Source: Gammaproteobacteria bacterium (lineage in GTDB: Bacteria > Pseudomonadota > Gammaproteobacteria > Steroidobacterales > Steroidobacteraceae). Taken from it: a stretch of 50,615 nucleotides of DNA. The stretch covers positions 781 to 51,395 of the forward strand of contig PLAH01000049.1 in the NCBI GenBank assembly GCA_003134045.1, in the 5' to 3' direction. Position numbers and translations under genes: made by a program. Under the pieces are notes generated by a model, which was not told the origin of the DNA, did not search any database, and saw only the letters and a program-made list of their open reading frames with translations. Positions 1 through 7,554 of the stretch are shown piece after piece (position 1 is the stretch's first letter; each line of letters starts with the position of its first letter).

Positions 1-163
1 CGTGACACGCAGCGCACGCCGCTTCGTAGATAGCCTTCCCGCCTTGGACATGCAGTTGTTGAGGGAAGTCATTGCCGGACGAGGAATGAAAAACGCCGAT
101 GGCCAAGAGCAGCACCACCGCCCAGCCGGCACCACCACGAGAGGGAGTTTGTTGTAGGTGCAT
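1..163 (-). CDS. Membrane-anchored or secreted c-type cytochrome (partial, 3' end outside window)
   Basis: The reverse strand is open from an ATG at 163 to the window edge, giving 54 residues. It has a hydrophobic segment at about residues 13-25 (signal peptide or anchor), then GGKAIYEAACAACH at the edge. CAACH is a CxxCH covalent haem attachment site preceded by the usual amphipathic helix of class I cytochrome c domains. The protein would act in the periplasm as an electron carrier. It lies 90 bases downstream of the catalase-like gene on the same strand, so the two may be cotranscribed. Upstream is only a weak AAAGG ribosome site. The cytochrome c domain call is secure; the full domain architecture cannot be seen. 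Confidence 0.75.
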   Translation of the reverse strand, partial: MHLQQTPSRGGAGWAVVLLLAIGVFHSSSGNDFPQQLHVQGGKAIYEAACAACH

Positions 164-253
164 TGCCTTTAAGTGTTACGCAATCGACAGCCTCAATTAT
201 TGTTTCCTGGTTTCAGGGTTGATGGCGTTCGCCAGAGCGAGTTTCTTTCCCAC

Positions 254-1402
254 TCAAGGCTCTTGCCGTTTGGCGTCATTCATTTCATGTCTTACTCGAC
301 TTATACGGTCATAGATGACTTTGCGCAATCGGTTCGTGACGCCGAGCGGCTTGTGCTCAGGCAGCGCATGCCAGGGGGTGAAGGAAAGATTTTCGCAAAA
401 TGCGTTTTGCTGGGGAGAATCGAAAGCCTGAGATGGAATACGGATAGTGGCCACCTTGTAGAAAGGAGCCTGTGTTTCCGTCCACTCGATTCTGGAGTCC
501 TCGACATTCATACTGTCGGAAGTTCGGGGCTGTACCAGGAACTCCATGCAGGCATCACCGTTTTGCAGGGTGTTGCGAAGTGCATCGCGCAAATAATCAT
601 GGGCGGGATGTTTTGGGATTGGATCGGCAGCACTCGAGCATGCTCTGGCGGAGTATTTCACCGCCTGACGCTCAGAGCCGGTACCTAGCTGGTATGGAAC
701 CATAGACCAATAGCGGGTTTGCAGGGGATTTGAAATCCTCGAGTTGCGCGTCTCGAGAGCGATCAGCGTGCCCTTGGCGCCGAGATCGAAAGGAATGCGA
801 AGCTTCCGATAGAAGTGGTCGCTGTTGCCATCCTGCAGAAAGGATCGATAGCGCGCAGGATCGGTCGCGAAGAACACCGGATGATTGATCATGATGAAGT
901 CTTGCGTCGTCGCGGCCGATTCATCCTCCAATAACTTCTTCCCGGGCACACCTAGGACTTTAATCGCCATACCGCGCGCGTCGCGTTTGATGTCTGCCCG
1001 AGTGGGGTCACCCGAACCGTTTGAAAAGCGAATCCACGCCTGATACCTTGTCCCGGGAATAAACATTCCCTTCGAAAGGGCTGCTGGCAGCGTGTCGAGG
1101 ATGCTGACCTCGGCTTTCACACATCCGTGCGCTTTCGGATGCGCATCGCGACGCGCGCTTCCGGCAGAGTATTGTTTGCGGATGGATTCCTCAAGGACCA
1201 CCGACAACTCGTCGGCAATTGGCTTCTCGTCCGGGTATAGATGCTCGCCCAATCCAGCGTCGATACTGGGATATGAAACGGTGTTGGCCGCACTGGAAGC
1301 AGTGGGTGCCGTCTTGACGGGGTTCACATGGCAGCCCCCCATCGCGAGTGTCAAAGTGAGCATCCCAACTGTGAGCATTAACTGAGTATCATCAGATTCC
1401 AT
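254..1402 (-). CDS. Catalase-like haem protein, predicted lipoprotein
   Basis: About 382 residues from the chosen ATG at 1402, which follows a very strong Shine-Dalgarno sequence (GAGGGAGGGGG); the frame stays open another 84 codons upstream without such support. The N-terminus is a lipoprotein-type signal ending LAMGGC, so the protein is probably anchored to a periplasmic membrane face. Catalase-fold signatures follow: AHPKAHGCVKAEV (distal His region), WIRFSNGSGD, KRDARGMAIKVLGV, DFIMINHPVFFATD (distal Asn region) and YWSMVPYQLG (proximal Tyr region). This matches the shortened y4iL/SrpA-like branch of catalase-related proteins, which may be catalases or peroxidases. The neighbouring cytochrome c could be an electron donor, which would favour peroxidase activity; that is inference. 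Confidence 0.82.
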   Translation of the reverse strand: MESDDTQLMLTVGMLTLTLAMGGCHVNPVKTAPTASSAANTVSYPSIDAGLGEHLYPDEKPIADELSVVLEESIRKQYSAGSARRDAHPKAHGCVKAEVSILDTLPAALSKGMFIPGTRYQAWIRFSNGSGDPTRADIKRDARGMAIKVLGVPGKKLLEDESAATTQDFIMINHPVFFATDPARYRSFLQDGNSDHFYRKLRIPFDLGAKGTLIALETRNSRISNPLQTRYWSMVPYQLGTGSERQAVKYSARACSSAADPIPKHPAHDYLRDALRNTLQNGDACMEFLVQPRTSDSMNVEDSRIEWTETQAPFYKVATIRIPSQAFDSPQQNAFCENLSFTPWHALPEHKPLGVTNRLRKVIYDRISRVRHEMNDAKRQEP

Positions 1403-2295
1403 TCCCCCTCCCTCTTTTTTGACTTGGATAGCCGCAGGATTGGCCCTTCCGGAATGCGCCGCCATCGAGGGTAAATCGTTGCATTGGCGAGTTCTGTACG
1501 ATAGGAGACATTGGGTAGACGCATCGGTAGGGTCAACACATTGCATTTTCATTGAATCCCGCCGCCAGTAGGTGATCGCGCCGCGATTCGCGAACGTTGA
1601 AGGTCGGATGTAATTTGGCGAAAAATCGGTCTGCGTCGGGCCGACGCTGGTCAAGATTGACGGCCACGACGGTCAGACCTGGGAAAGGACTATTGGCAGG
1701 GCAGGGCGCTCACCATGAGGCCCAAAAGTCCAGACAGCTCTCTGCCACGAAACTCGGTGACATCGATAGGCGAAGCTGCACGTGCGGCGGTCACCACTAG
1801 GAATTAGGAGGGGAAAAAAACGCTGGGTCATGGTCGATACGTACTCTAGTCGGCGCTACACACGCGTCGTTTCCACACGATTTGACACTAGCATCTTCGA
1901 CTTTGTATGGCAAAGTATGCGGTGTCAAGGTTAAATCCGCCTAATTACGGGGCGGACCAGTCGCTTCTTGGTCAGTGGTCTGAATCGCCCACGGCCCACC
2001 AATTACTCAAAATATGCCATGTGAATCATCGAGTTCGGCGCTCCGACGGAAAGTGGGCTCGAATCGAACCTACACGGGCACACGCTAACTGCCTAATAAC
2101 TATGAAGATTGCACCCGTAACTCCCGACCATTGACAGCCCCCCACCATATACACGCACACGCGTATGAATCACGCTTGCAATGCGAATCTGCGAGTCAGC
2201 CTACCTTCGCCCGGTCGCATCACATCACTGACGAGTTAGGTGAATTCGCAATCGATCACTGCCTGCGTGTAATCACCGATGGGGAAGGAAGAAAA
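1403..2295. other. Long stretch without a convincing gene
   Basis: Reading frames here are short, overlap on both strands and lack good ribosome sites. A near-perfect promoter-like TTGACA lies at 1882-1887, with TATGGC at 1906-1911 after an 18-base spacer, pointing right. No gene starts soon after it; the next supported start is at 2296. An AGGAGGGG at about 1807-1814 is not followed by a start codon at normal distance. The stretch is more AT-rich than most of the window. It may hold an undetected RNA or be decayed DNA. Confidence 0.4.
1882..1911 (+). promoter_or_regulatory. Candidate sigma-70 promoter
   Basis: TTGACA (consensus -35) at 1882-1887 and TATGGC at 1906-1911, spaced 18 bases, reading rightward. 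The -10 is imperfect and the nearest supported gene start is 385 bases away, so this could be chance or could serve an untranslated RNA. Confidence 0.22.
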
Positions 2296-2496
2296 ATGGC
2301 GAAGAGAAAATCGTCAGGCGAGCGAGTGCCGCGCCCCAAAGAGGAGTTCAAACCCAATCCGGAATCGGAGAAATGGTGCAGAGAACGAGCGGCAAGCCCT
2401 GAAGGCGAGAGACTGCTCGATGAACTCGCGCGCTGCTTCGTTCAGGCGGCGGTCACCAGGCTGCTCAAGGAACACGAATTCAACTTAGGAGGTTAG
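2296..2496 (+). CDS. Small charged protein of unknown function (66 aa)
   Basis: The start at 2296 is chosen because GGGGAAGGAAG lies just upstream; the frame remains open further 5' but the extra residues have no ribosome site. The product begins MAKRKSSGERVPRPKEEF, is rich in Lys, Arg and Glu, and ends in a predicted amphipathic helix (LLDELARCFVQAAVTRLLKEHEF). It has no signal peptide or membrane segment. I do not recognise the family. Its compact size, good start and sensible composition suggest a real gene, possibly a small accessory protein of a mobile or accessory region. Confidence 0.5.
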   Translation: MAKRKSSGERVPRPKEEFKPNPESEKWCRERAASPEGERLLDELARCFVQAAVTRLLKEHEFNLGG

Positions 2497-2621
2497 TATT
2501 TCACTCCGGCGAGCCGTGTCGATAAATGCTCGAAGCTTTGGCCCGCGCTCGTCGGAGCGAATTGGTTGAGCACAATCTCGAGCTTTCCCGATTTCACCTT
2601 ATCCGCATTAGCTCGAGCAAT

Positions 2622-3188
2622 TTAACGGATTCGCGTCATCTCAATGAGATATTCTTCGACGCCCTTTAGGTTCTTCGATTTTGCGTTCATTATTCTCTCA
2701 AGCCATACGCCGTCTGCCGCGAGTCTCACGACACGAAGCTCGATTCTCGAATCAGTTTTTGAATGTCTCTTTAGGCGTTCGCTCAGCCAGTTATCCCAAA
2801 CCCCTCCGACCTGATCTTTAGAGGCTATCAGGCTCAAGAGCGCGCCCCAAACTTTACGTTCAGCTGCACCTTCGGAGAATGCAGCCCTGATGTATGCACG
2901 AGTAAAGCATCCGTCGGAGTTCTCTTCCTCCGCCATCAGTCGATCAAACTGCTTGTCCAACCGCGTTAAAAGCATTTGCATCAGCTCCGTAACCAACGTC
3001 TCTTTGCTATCGAAGTGATGAAAGAAAGCCCCCTTGGTAACGTCCGCCGAGTCGCTCACTTTGTTGACGGTGACATCAGCTATGCCCTTGGTCGCGGCGA
3101 GTTCAAATGCGGCGTTTAAGAGGGATTCTCTGACGAAGAGGGGGTCCTTCCTTTTCATGTATGCGTTTTTTACTTTAGTCGCCTTCAT
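2622..3188 (-). CDS. TetR/AcrR-family transcriptional regulator
   Basis: 188 residues from the ATG at 3188, preferred over the in-frame ATG at 3206 because GAGGAG sits about 10 bases upstream of it. The N-terminal part is a TetR DNA-binding domain: helix 1 RESLLNAAFELAATKG, the helix-turn-helix VTVNKVSDSADVTKGAFFHHF, and the conserved FHHFDSKETL at the start of helix 4. The rest is the all-helical ligand-binding and dimerisation domain, with no recognisable ligand class. TetR proteins are usually repressors released by a small molecule. It is divergent from a VOC-family gene, and a perfect palindrome lies between them (3266-3285), so it most likely controls itself and that gene. Codon use is more AT-rich than in the main gene blocks. 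Confidence 0.88.
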   Translation of the reverse strand: MKATKVKNAYMKRKDPLFVRESLLNAAFELAATKGIADVTVNKVSDSADVTKGAFFHHFDSKETLVTELMQMLLTRLDKQFDRLMAEEENSDGCFTRAYIRAAFSEGAAERKVWGALLSLIASKDQVGGVWDNWLSERLKRHSKTDSRIELRVVRLAADGVWLERIMNAKSKNLKGVEEYLIEMTRIR

Positions 3189-3256
3189 TTTCGGAAGTCT
3201 CCTCATCGTCTCAAAATTGTATTCGATTGGATGAGCCAGTGGCGCAAATAAAATAA

Positions 3257-3285
3257 TTGCTTTGCAAGATACCGAATGGTATCTT
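3257..3285 (+). promoter_or_regulatory. Candidate promoter with embedded TetR operator
   Basis: AAGATACC-GAAT-GGTATCTT at 3266-3285 is a perfect 8-base inverted repeat with a 4-base spacer. A rightward promoter fits over it: TTGCTT at 3257-3262 and TATCTT at 3280-3285, spaced 17 bases, so a repressor bound here would cover the spacer and -10. It sits in the gap between the divergent TetR gene and the VOC gene. The assignment to this TetR protein is inference from position. Confidence 0.5.
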
Positions 3286-3442
3286 TCATCGGAAGTGCGT
3301 AAAAGCGAACCGCAACGCGCTGTTTCGGCGTTGCTTCATTTCATTCGAGACTCAAAAGCTCTCAATGAAAGCGTCGTTCTTTACGACTGTGAAAGTTCGC
3401 GAGTGGCCGGGCAATGTTGAAAAACAACTTGTGAGGTGAATC

Positions 3443-3892
3443 ATGACCCGTTTTGGATCGAGCGAGACAAAGGCTGTCGTTGACTCAGAATTGGCGGTGG
3501 GTCACCTTGCTTTTAAGGTGGCCGACCTTAAGAGCAGCTGCCAATTCTACGCGAATCTCGGCATTCCTCCATTCGCCATTGAGGAAAAGGTTGCAATTAT
3601 TGAACTCCGCGGAGGCACTCATCTTCTATTGTTAGAAGTTGATCAGCTGGCTGGAGAAGGCATAGCGCAAAGTTTGACAGGACAATTTCATCAAAGATTT
3701 TCGGAGCAATTTGACCTCATGATCAAAGGCAAAGGCCTGGATGAATTGAAAAAATATCGGATGGAGCTAGTCAGCCGGGGAATCGCCGTAGGAGAGATCC
3801 CTGCTGAAACGTTTTTTGGGCATCATCTTTTTTGCATAAAGGACCCCGACGGGAACGGTATAACGATTTACACTAGCCACGCGATCCATTGA
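3443..3892 (+). CDS. VOC (glyoxalase/bleomycin-resistance fold) protein
   Basis: 149 residues, ATG preceded by GTGAGG. It has the two beta-alpha-beta-beta-beta modules of the vicinal oxygen chelate fold: VGHLAFKVADLKSSCQFYANLGI at the start, and FFGHHLFCIKDPDGNGITIY at the end, where the DPDGN turn and following beta strand are typical of glyoxalase I-like dioxygenases and lyases. Candidate metal ligands are His at the first strand (GHLAF) and the FGHHLF histidines. The substrate is unknown. It is the likely target of the divergent TetR regulator, a common arrangement for detoxification or small-molecule modifying enzymes. Base composition is AT-rich compared with later genes, suggesting acquisition with its regulator. 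Confidence 0.8.
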   Translation: MTRFGSSETKAVVDSELAVGHLAFKVADLKSSCQFYANLGIPPFAIEEKVAIIELRGGTHLLLLEVDQLAGEGIAQSLTGQFHQRFSEQFDLMIKGKGLDELKKYRMELVSRGIAVGEIPAETFFGHHLFCIKDPDGNGITIYTSHAIH

Positions 3893-4257
3893 TCAGAAAG
3901 CTCTGCCATTGATTTCGGGAACATCAAATCAAGGCTCGGAGCTGTCGGCGCTTCGCAGCGCCGTCTCAAATGCCGATGAGCGCGCGCGGCGCAGGGTCGC
4001 GTGCTGGAGTCATTGCTCGACCATTGGAACCTGGAGTCTTTTCACCTCGTAGCGCGCGATTGCAGCGCGGCGCGCAAAGGACGTACACGGCACCGGCGCG
4101 GCTCGCGCTTGAGCTCAGGAAGAAGGCCGGTGGCGAACACCAGAATTGGGGCGAGGCATCGAAACGCTGACGAGCGCCCCCATACCGGCTCGAGAATGAA
4201 TCATAAATGCGCGACGTTCGAGCAGACTCGTCAAGCCCGTCTATGCGATGACGCAAT
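3893..4257. other. Intergenic region with a hairpin
   Basis: No convincing gene. A perfect 7-base-pair hairpin, CGGCGCT-TCGC-AGCGCCG, lies at 3946-3963, about 55 bases after the VOC stop. It lacks a T run, so at best it is a weak terminator. The remaining sequence shows competing open frames on both strands without ribosome sites. Confidence 0.35.
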
Positions 4258-5385
4258 TTAATAAGGCTCCGCCAGGACAGCGCTCGCGCGTCTAATCTCT
4301 GCGGCGGCGTCAAAACCAGGTGTATGTTCAACCTGGTTCTTGGCCACGCTGCGGGAAACCTCGACCACCAGTTTCACGCGCTCCCAGCGTCGCGCCATGA
4401 AGCGGGCCAAGGCGTCCTCGAACGTTCCGGGACTCGAGACCTCCTCGGCCAATACCACGGCATCCTCGATGCCCATCGCGGCGCCCTGTGCAACGTTGGG
4501 AGGATTGGCGTGCGCCGCATCGCCGATCAGCACGACCCGGCCGCGATACCAGGGCGCGGGAATGAGCAGCCATTCGATCGGGCGGTAGCTGACGAGCGTC
4601 GGATCGCTGATCTGCGCGGCGAGGCCCGGAATGAGCCCGCCATAGCCTTCGATCTTCTCGCGCAGTTGTTCATGCAGCGTCGCCGGATCGCGCCGCTCAC
4701 CGGGGCGCGCTTCATGCATGCAATAGACATAGCAGTTCTCATCGTTGATGGGGCAGATACCCACCAACCCCTGTGGGCCGCCGAAATGCAGCTGAGTGGT
4801 GGTGATGCGTTCCGGCCGCGGAGCCAAGGCGCGCCATATCGCCAATCCGGTCTGCTGGGGACCGGTGACCTCGGCAAACAGTTGCGCCCGCGTCTTGGAA
4901 TAGATGCCGTCGGCGGCGACGATGAGATCGTAATCGCCGGAGCGGCCGTCGGTGAACTCGACGCGCGCCCGCTCCTTTCCCTGCTCGATCGATCGGGTGG
5001 TGACGCCGCACTGAACCTGAACGCCCGCGGCGATCGCTGCCTCGGTCAAGATGCGGTGGAAGTCGGCGCGGGAAATGCCAATTTGTGCCGGCCACTCGGG
5101 CTTTCCCAGCGGTGGCCACGGGGGTACCGCGACCACTTTGCCGCTGGGTGCGCGGACCGTGAACACATCGGCGGGCATGCCGGCCGCGACACAGGCCTGC
5201 GCCGCACCGATGGTGGCGAGCGCTTTGCTGGCATTGCCCATGATGGAAAGGCCGATGCCGCCTTCATCGCCGAGTTTATCTTTGATCTCGACCAAGTGGA
5301 CATCGATACCGCGGCGCGCAAGAGCCGCGCCGGCGGTAAGGCCCGAAATCCCGCCGCCGATGACCAGCGCTTTCTGAACGCTCAT
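4258..5385 (-). CDS. FAD-dependent monooxygenase (p-hydroxybenzoate hydroxylase fold)
   Basis: 375 residues. The group A flavoprotein monooxygenase motifs are in order: the N-terminal Rossmann GGGISG (residues 9-14) ending in the acidic residue of HLVEIKDK, the middle DG motif AADGIYSKTR, and the GD motif VVLIGDAAHANPPNVAQGAAMGIEDA. These enzymes use NAD(P)H and O2 to hydroxylate aromatic rings. Its ATG overlaps the stop of the upstream Rieske gene by ATGA, so the two are translationally coupled. Together they suggest successive oxygenation of an aromatic compound, for example O-demethylation followed by ring hydroxylation. It resembles salicylate and 3-hydroxybenzoate hydroxylases, but the substrate cannot be assigned. 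The gene is complete. Confidence 0.87.
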   Translation of the reverse strand: MSVQKALVIGGGISGLTAGAALARRGIDVHLVEIKDKLGDEGGIGLSIMGNASKALATIGAAQACVAAGMPADVFTVRAPSGKVVAVPPWPPLGKPEWPAQIGISRADFHRILTEAAIAAGVQVQCGVTTRSIEQGKERARVEFTDGRSGDYDLIVAADGIYSKTRAQLFAEVTGPQQTGLAIWRALAPRPERITTTQLHFGGPQGLVGICPINDENCYVYCMHEARPGERRDPATLHEQLREKIEGYGGLIPGLAAQISDPTLVSYRPIEWLLIPAPWYRGRVVLIGDAAHANPPNVAQGAAMGIEDAVVLAEEVSSPGTFEDALARFMARRWERVKLVVEVSRSVAKNQVEHTPGFDAAAEIRRASAVLAEPY

Positions 5386-6452
5386 GTAGCCGTCGCGACG
5401 GCGGGACTTGCGCGTTCATTCTTGATCATGTTCTCGAGGATCCGGCGAGTGCGCCAGGCGGGATTGTCCGCTTTGACGCTGACCTCGATGCGTTGGTCCG
5501 GCGGCAGGCTATCGAACAGCTCCTGAACGTCGGCGAGCGCGATCTGGTCCTCCTGCAGAAACGCGCGCAATCCCTCGAACAGCGGCGCGGGTTCGGCCGG
5601 CAAGGTGCGCACGGCCGCGACGAACTGATAGCATTTTTTGTGGGAAGCGGGAGTTACGGGCACGACCAAGCGCACCAGCAGCTCGCGCGGATTCTCGACT
5701 CCCTTTTCTTGGTATCTCTCGGAGACGGTGGTGAGCGTCGGCGCAATGGCCGTCAGGCGCAGCTGACGATCAACCACGTCGCTTTTGAGTCCATAGGACA
5801 TCCTGGCATAGGGAAAGACAGGCTCGTCCTTGAATTCCCGAACGGTGCTCACGCGATCCTCGGTGACTTCCTCGCGAAACGGATGCGCGGCCACGTTGCC
5901 GGTATCGATGAAGCCGTGATGCAAAAAGCTCACGTGCGAGGCTTCGTTGAGATTCTCGTAAGCATGCAAATAGTTGCACTGCATCTCGAGCATCAGGCCC
6001 GAATAAGAGTGCAAGGACGGGTCGGTCAAGCCGAGCTCATGATGATCGGGAATCAGCGCAGGATCAGCCTTGTCGGGATCGCCCGGCCAAATCCAGATCC
6101 AGTTCCAAATCTCGGTGACCGGATAGCTGCGCACCCGCATTTGATTCGAGATGGGGCCACCCGAAGGAACCTTCTGACACATCCCATCCGGGCCGAATTG
6201 CAAGCCGTGATAGTTGCATTGGATGTTGTCATCGATGATCTTGCCGCCGTTCGACAAGCGCATGCCCCGATGGGGACATCGATCGAACAGGGCGACCGGT
6301 GACCCGTCCTCTCGCCGAAAGAGAACCACGGGATCGCCCATGATCATGCGGGCTCGGGGCGCGCGGGTGACCTCGTTGCTGAATGCAATGACATACCATT
6401 GGTCACGGGGCGCTTCCGCGTCACCGGGCGTCAGTCTGATCGTGCCAGCCAT
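5382..6452 (-). CDS. Rieske non-haem iron oxygenase, VanA-like O-demethylase family
   Basis: 356 residues. The N-terminal Rieske [2Fe-2S] site is C59-P-H61 with C79-N-Y-H82. The catalytic domain has NLNEASHVSFLHHG, supplying H173 and H178 as mononuclear iron ligands. Size and layout match the homotrimeric O-demethylase and monooxygenase branch (vanillate demethylase VanA, dicamba demethylase). The position normally held by the bridging aspartate (NxxDxxH) is Glu170. No reductase gene is adjacent, so electrons must come from elsewhere. It is divergent from the AraC-type regulator at 6556 and coupled to the FAD monooxygenase. If it is a demethylase it releases formaldehyde, which fits the formate dehydrogenases in the window (inference). 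Confidence 0.88.
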   Translation of the reverse strand: MAGTIRLTPGDAEAPRDQWYVIAFSNEVTRAPRARMIMGDPVVLFRREDGSPVALFDRCPHRGMRLSNGGKIIDDNIQCNYHGLQFGPDGMCQKVPSGGPISNQMRVRSYPVTEIWNWIWIWPGDPDKADPALIPDHHELGLTDPSLHSYSGLMLEMQCNYLHAYENLNEASHVSFLHHGFIDTGNVAAHPFREEVTEDRVSTVREFKDEPVFPYARMSYGLKSDVVDRQLRLTAIAPTLTTVSERYQEKGVENPRELLVRLVVPVTPASHKKCYQFVAAVRTLPAEPAPLFEGLRAFLQEDQIALADVQELFDSLPPDQRIEVSVKADNPAWRTRRILENMIKNERASPAVATAT

Positions 6453-6503
6453 TTGAATCCCTCCATCCGATGTAGTTCTGCAGCCATCTTATTCGGTTTG
6501 TTT

Positions 6504-6528
6504 CGGACGTAAAGAGGCATATAGTCCG
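6504..6528. promoter_or_regulatory. Candidate operator between Rieske gene and AraC-type regulator
   Basis: CGGAC at 6504-6508 and GTCCG at 6524-6528 form a 5-base inverted repeat spaced about 1.5 helical turns, in the 103-base divergent intergenic region. It is a plausible site for the adjacent AraC-type protein, but the arms are short and chance is possible. Confidence 0.28.
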
Positions 6529-6555
6529 TATTTAGGCACACATCGTTCGGAGCCC

Positions 6556-7539
6556 ATGGATGTATTGAGCGAAATCTTGACCCCCATCCGCATCAGCGGC
6601 TCGGTGCTGGCCGAGATCGAATGCGGAGGCTCGTGGGGCATCGACATGTGCTTGGGCGTGGATTTGGGGCTTAAGGACGGCATCCCCTTCCATTATCTGA
6701 CGGAGGGCCAATGTTGGCTCATGGACGGCAACTCACCGACCCACTTATTACCCGGCGACCTCGTCGTGGCGCCAGGCTGGCCCTTTCATACCTTGGCCTC
6801 GTCTCCCGAGCAGCCGTGCTTGCTGATCACCGACGTGATCGCCGCGAACGGTCTTCCCGCCTGGAGAGGCGGGACGCTGGACCAACCGCTGCTCATCAAA
6901 GCGGGCACGGCAGACGGTGACGTACACATTTTGTCGGGCGTGTTCACCCTGACCGGCCGAGGTGCCGGCGTGCTCATCGAACAGCTCCCGGCCCTACTGC
7001 ACTTGCGAGCCCAGGACGAAGGGCTGGTACCGCAACTGCGCACCGCGCTCGATTTCATTCGTCAGGAGAGCGTGGTGACCCGTCCAGGGTTTGTCGCCGT
7101 AGCCGCGCGCTTGATGGATTTACTTTTCATCCAGATTCTGCGCGCCGCCATCACGCAGCCAACGGTGAATATCGGCTTCCTGGCGGGTCTGTCGGATGAG
7201 CATATCGGGCGAGCCCTCGCCGCCATTCACTCGAATCCCGCGGGTCCCTGGACGGTGGCGAAACTCGCCGTCGAGGCACGGCATTCCCGAACGATCTTCG
7301 CGGAGCGCTTCAGACAAGTGGTAGGCTTGCCCCCGATGCAGTACGTGAATCAGTGGCGTATCGCGCGGGCGGAGCAATTGCTCGCGCGACCGGGAATCTC
7401 GATCGATGCGGTACGTCGTCAGCTGGGCTTCAGCAGCAGCTTTGCCTTTGCCAGAGCATTCCGCGCTCAGCGCGGTGTGTCGCCACGCGAATTCCGTTTA
7501 TCCCTTCGAAAAGGCGGTATGGCCAGCATAGCCTCGTAG
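6556..7539 (+). CDS. AraC-family transcriptional regulator with N-terminal cupin sensor
   Basis: 327 residues. The first half is a cupin-type ligand domain (cupin_6-like): a beta-rich region with FHYLTEGQCWLMDGN and LLPGDLVVAPGWPFHTL. The second half carries the double AraC helix-turn-helix: WTVAKLAVEARHSRTIFAERFRQVVG followed by PPMQYVNQWRIARAEQLL and the second helix-turn-helix SIDAVRRQLGFSSSFAFARAFR, ending in the family sequence RGVSPREFR. It is divergent from the Rieske/FAD monooxygenase pair and convergent with the keto-acid cleavage gene. Position suggests it activates the oxygenase operon in response to the aromatic substrate. Confidence 0.87.
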   Translation: MDVLSEILTPIRISGSVLAEIECGGSWGIDMCLGVDLGLKDGIPFHYLTEGQCWLMDGNSPTHLLPGDLVVAPGWPFHTLASSPEQPCLLITDVIAANGLPAWRGGTLDQPLLIKAGTADGDVHILSGVFTLTGRGAGVLIEQLPALLHLRAQDEGLVPQLRTALDFIRQESVVTRPGFVAVAARLMDLLFIQILRAAITQPTVNIGFLAGLSDEHIGRALAAIHSNPAGPWTVAKLAVEARHSRTIFAERFRQVVGLPPMQYVNQWRIARAEQLLARPGISIDAVRRQLGFSSSFAFARAFRAQRGVSPREFRLSLRKGGMASIAS

Positions 7540-7554
7540 ATGCGGCGCGTGCAT

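Noticed and set aside
2035..2070. tRNA-like T-arm (GGTTCGATTCGAGCC) on the reverse strand
   Set aside because: No flanking acceptor stem, anticodon arm or D arm could be fitted; it is just an imperfect palindrome.
3966..4331. 121-codon open frame on the reverse strand between the VOC and FAD monooxygenase genes
   Set aside because: It overlaps the end of the monooxygenase gene, has no ribosome site, and its composition does not look like a protein.
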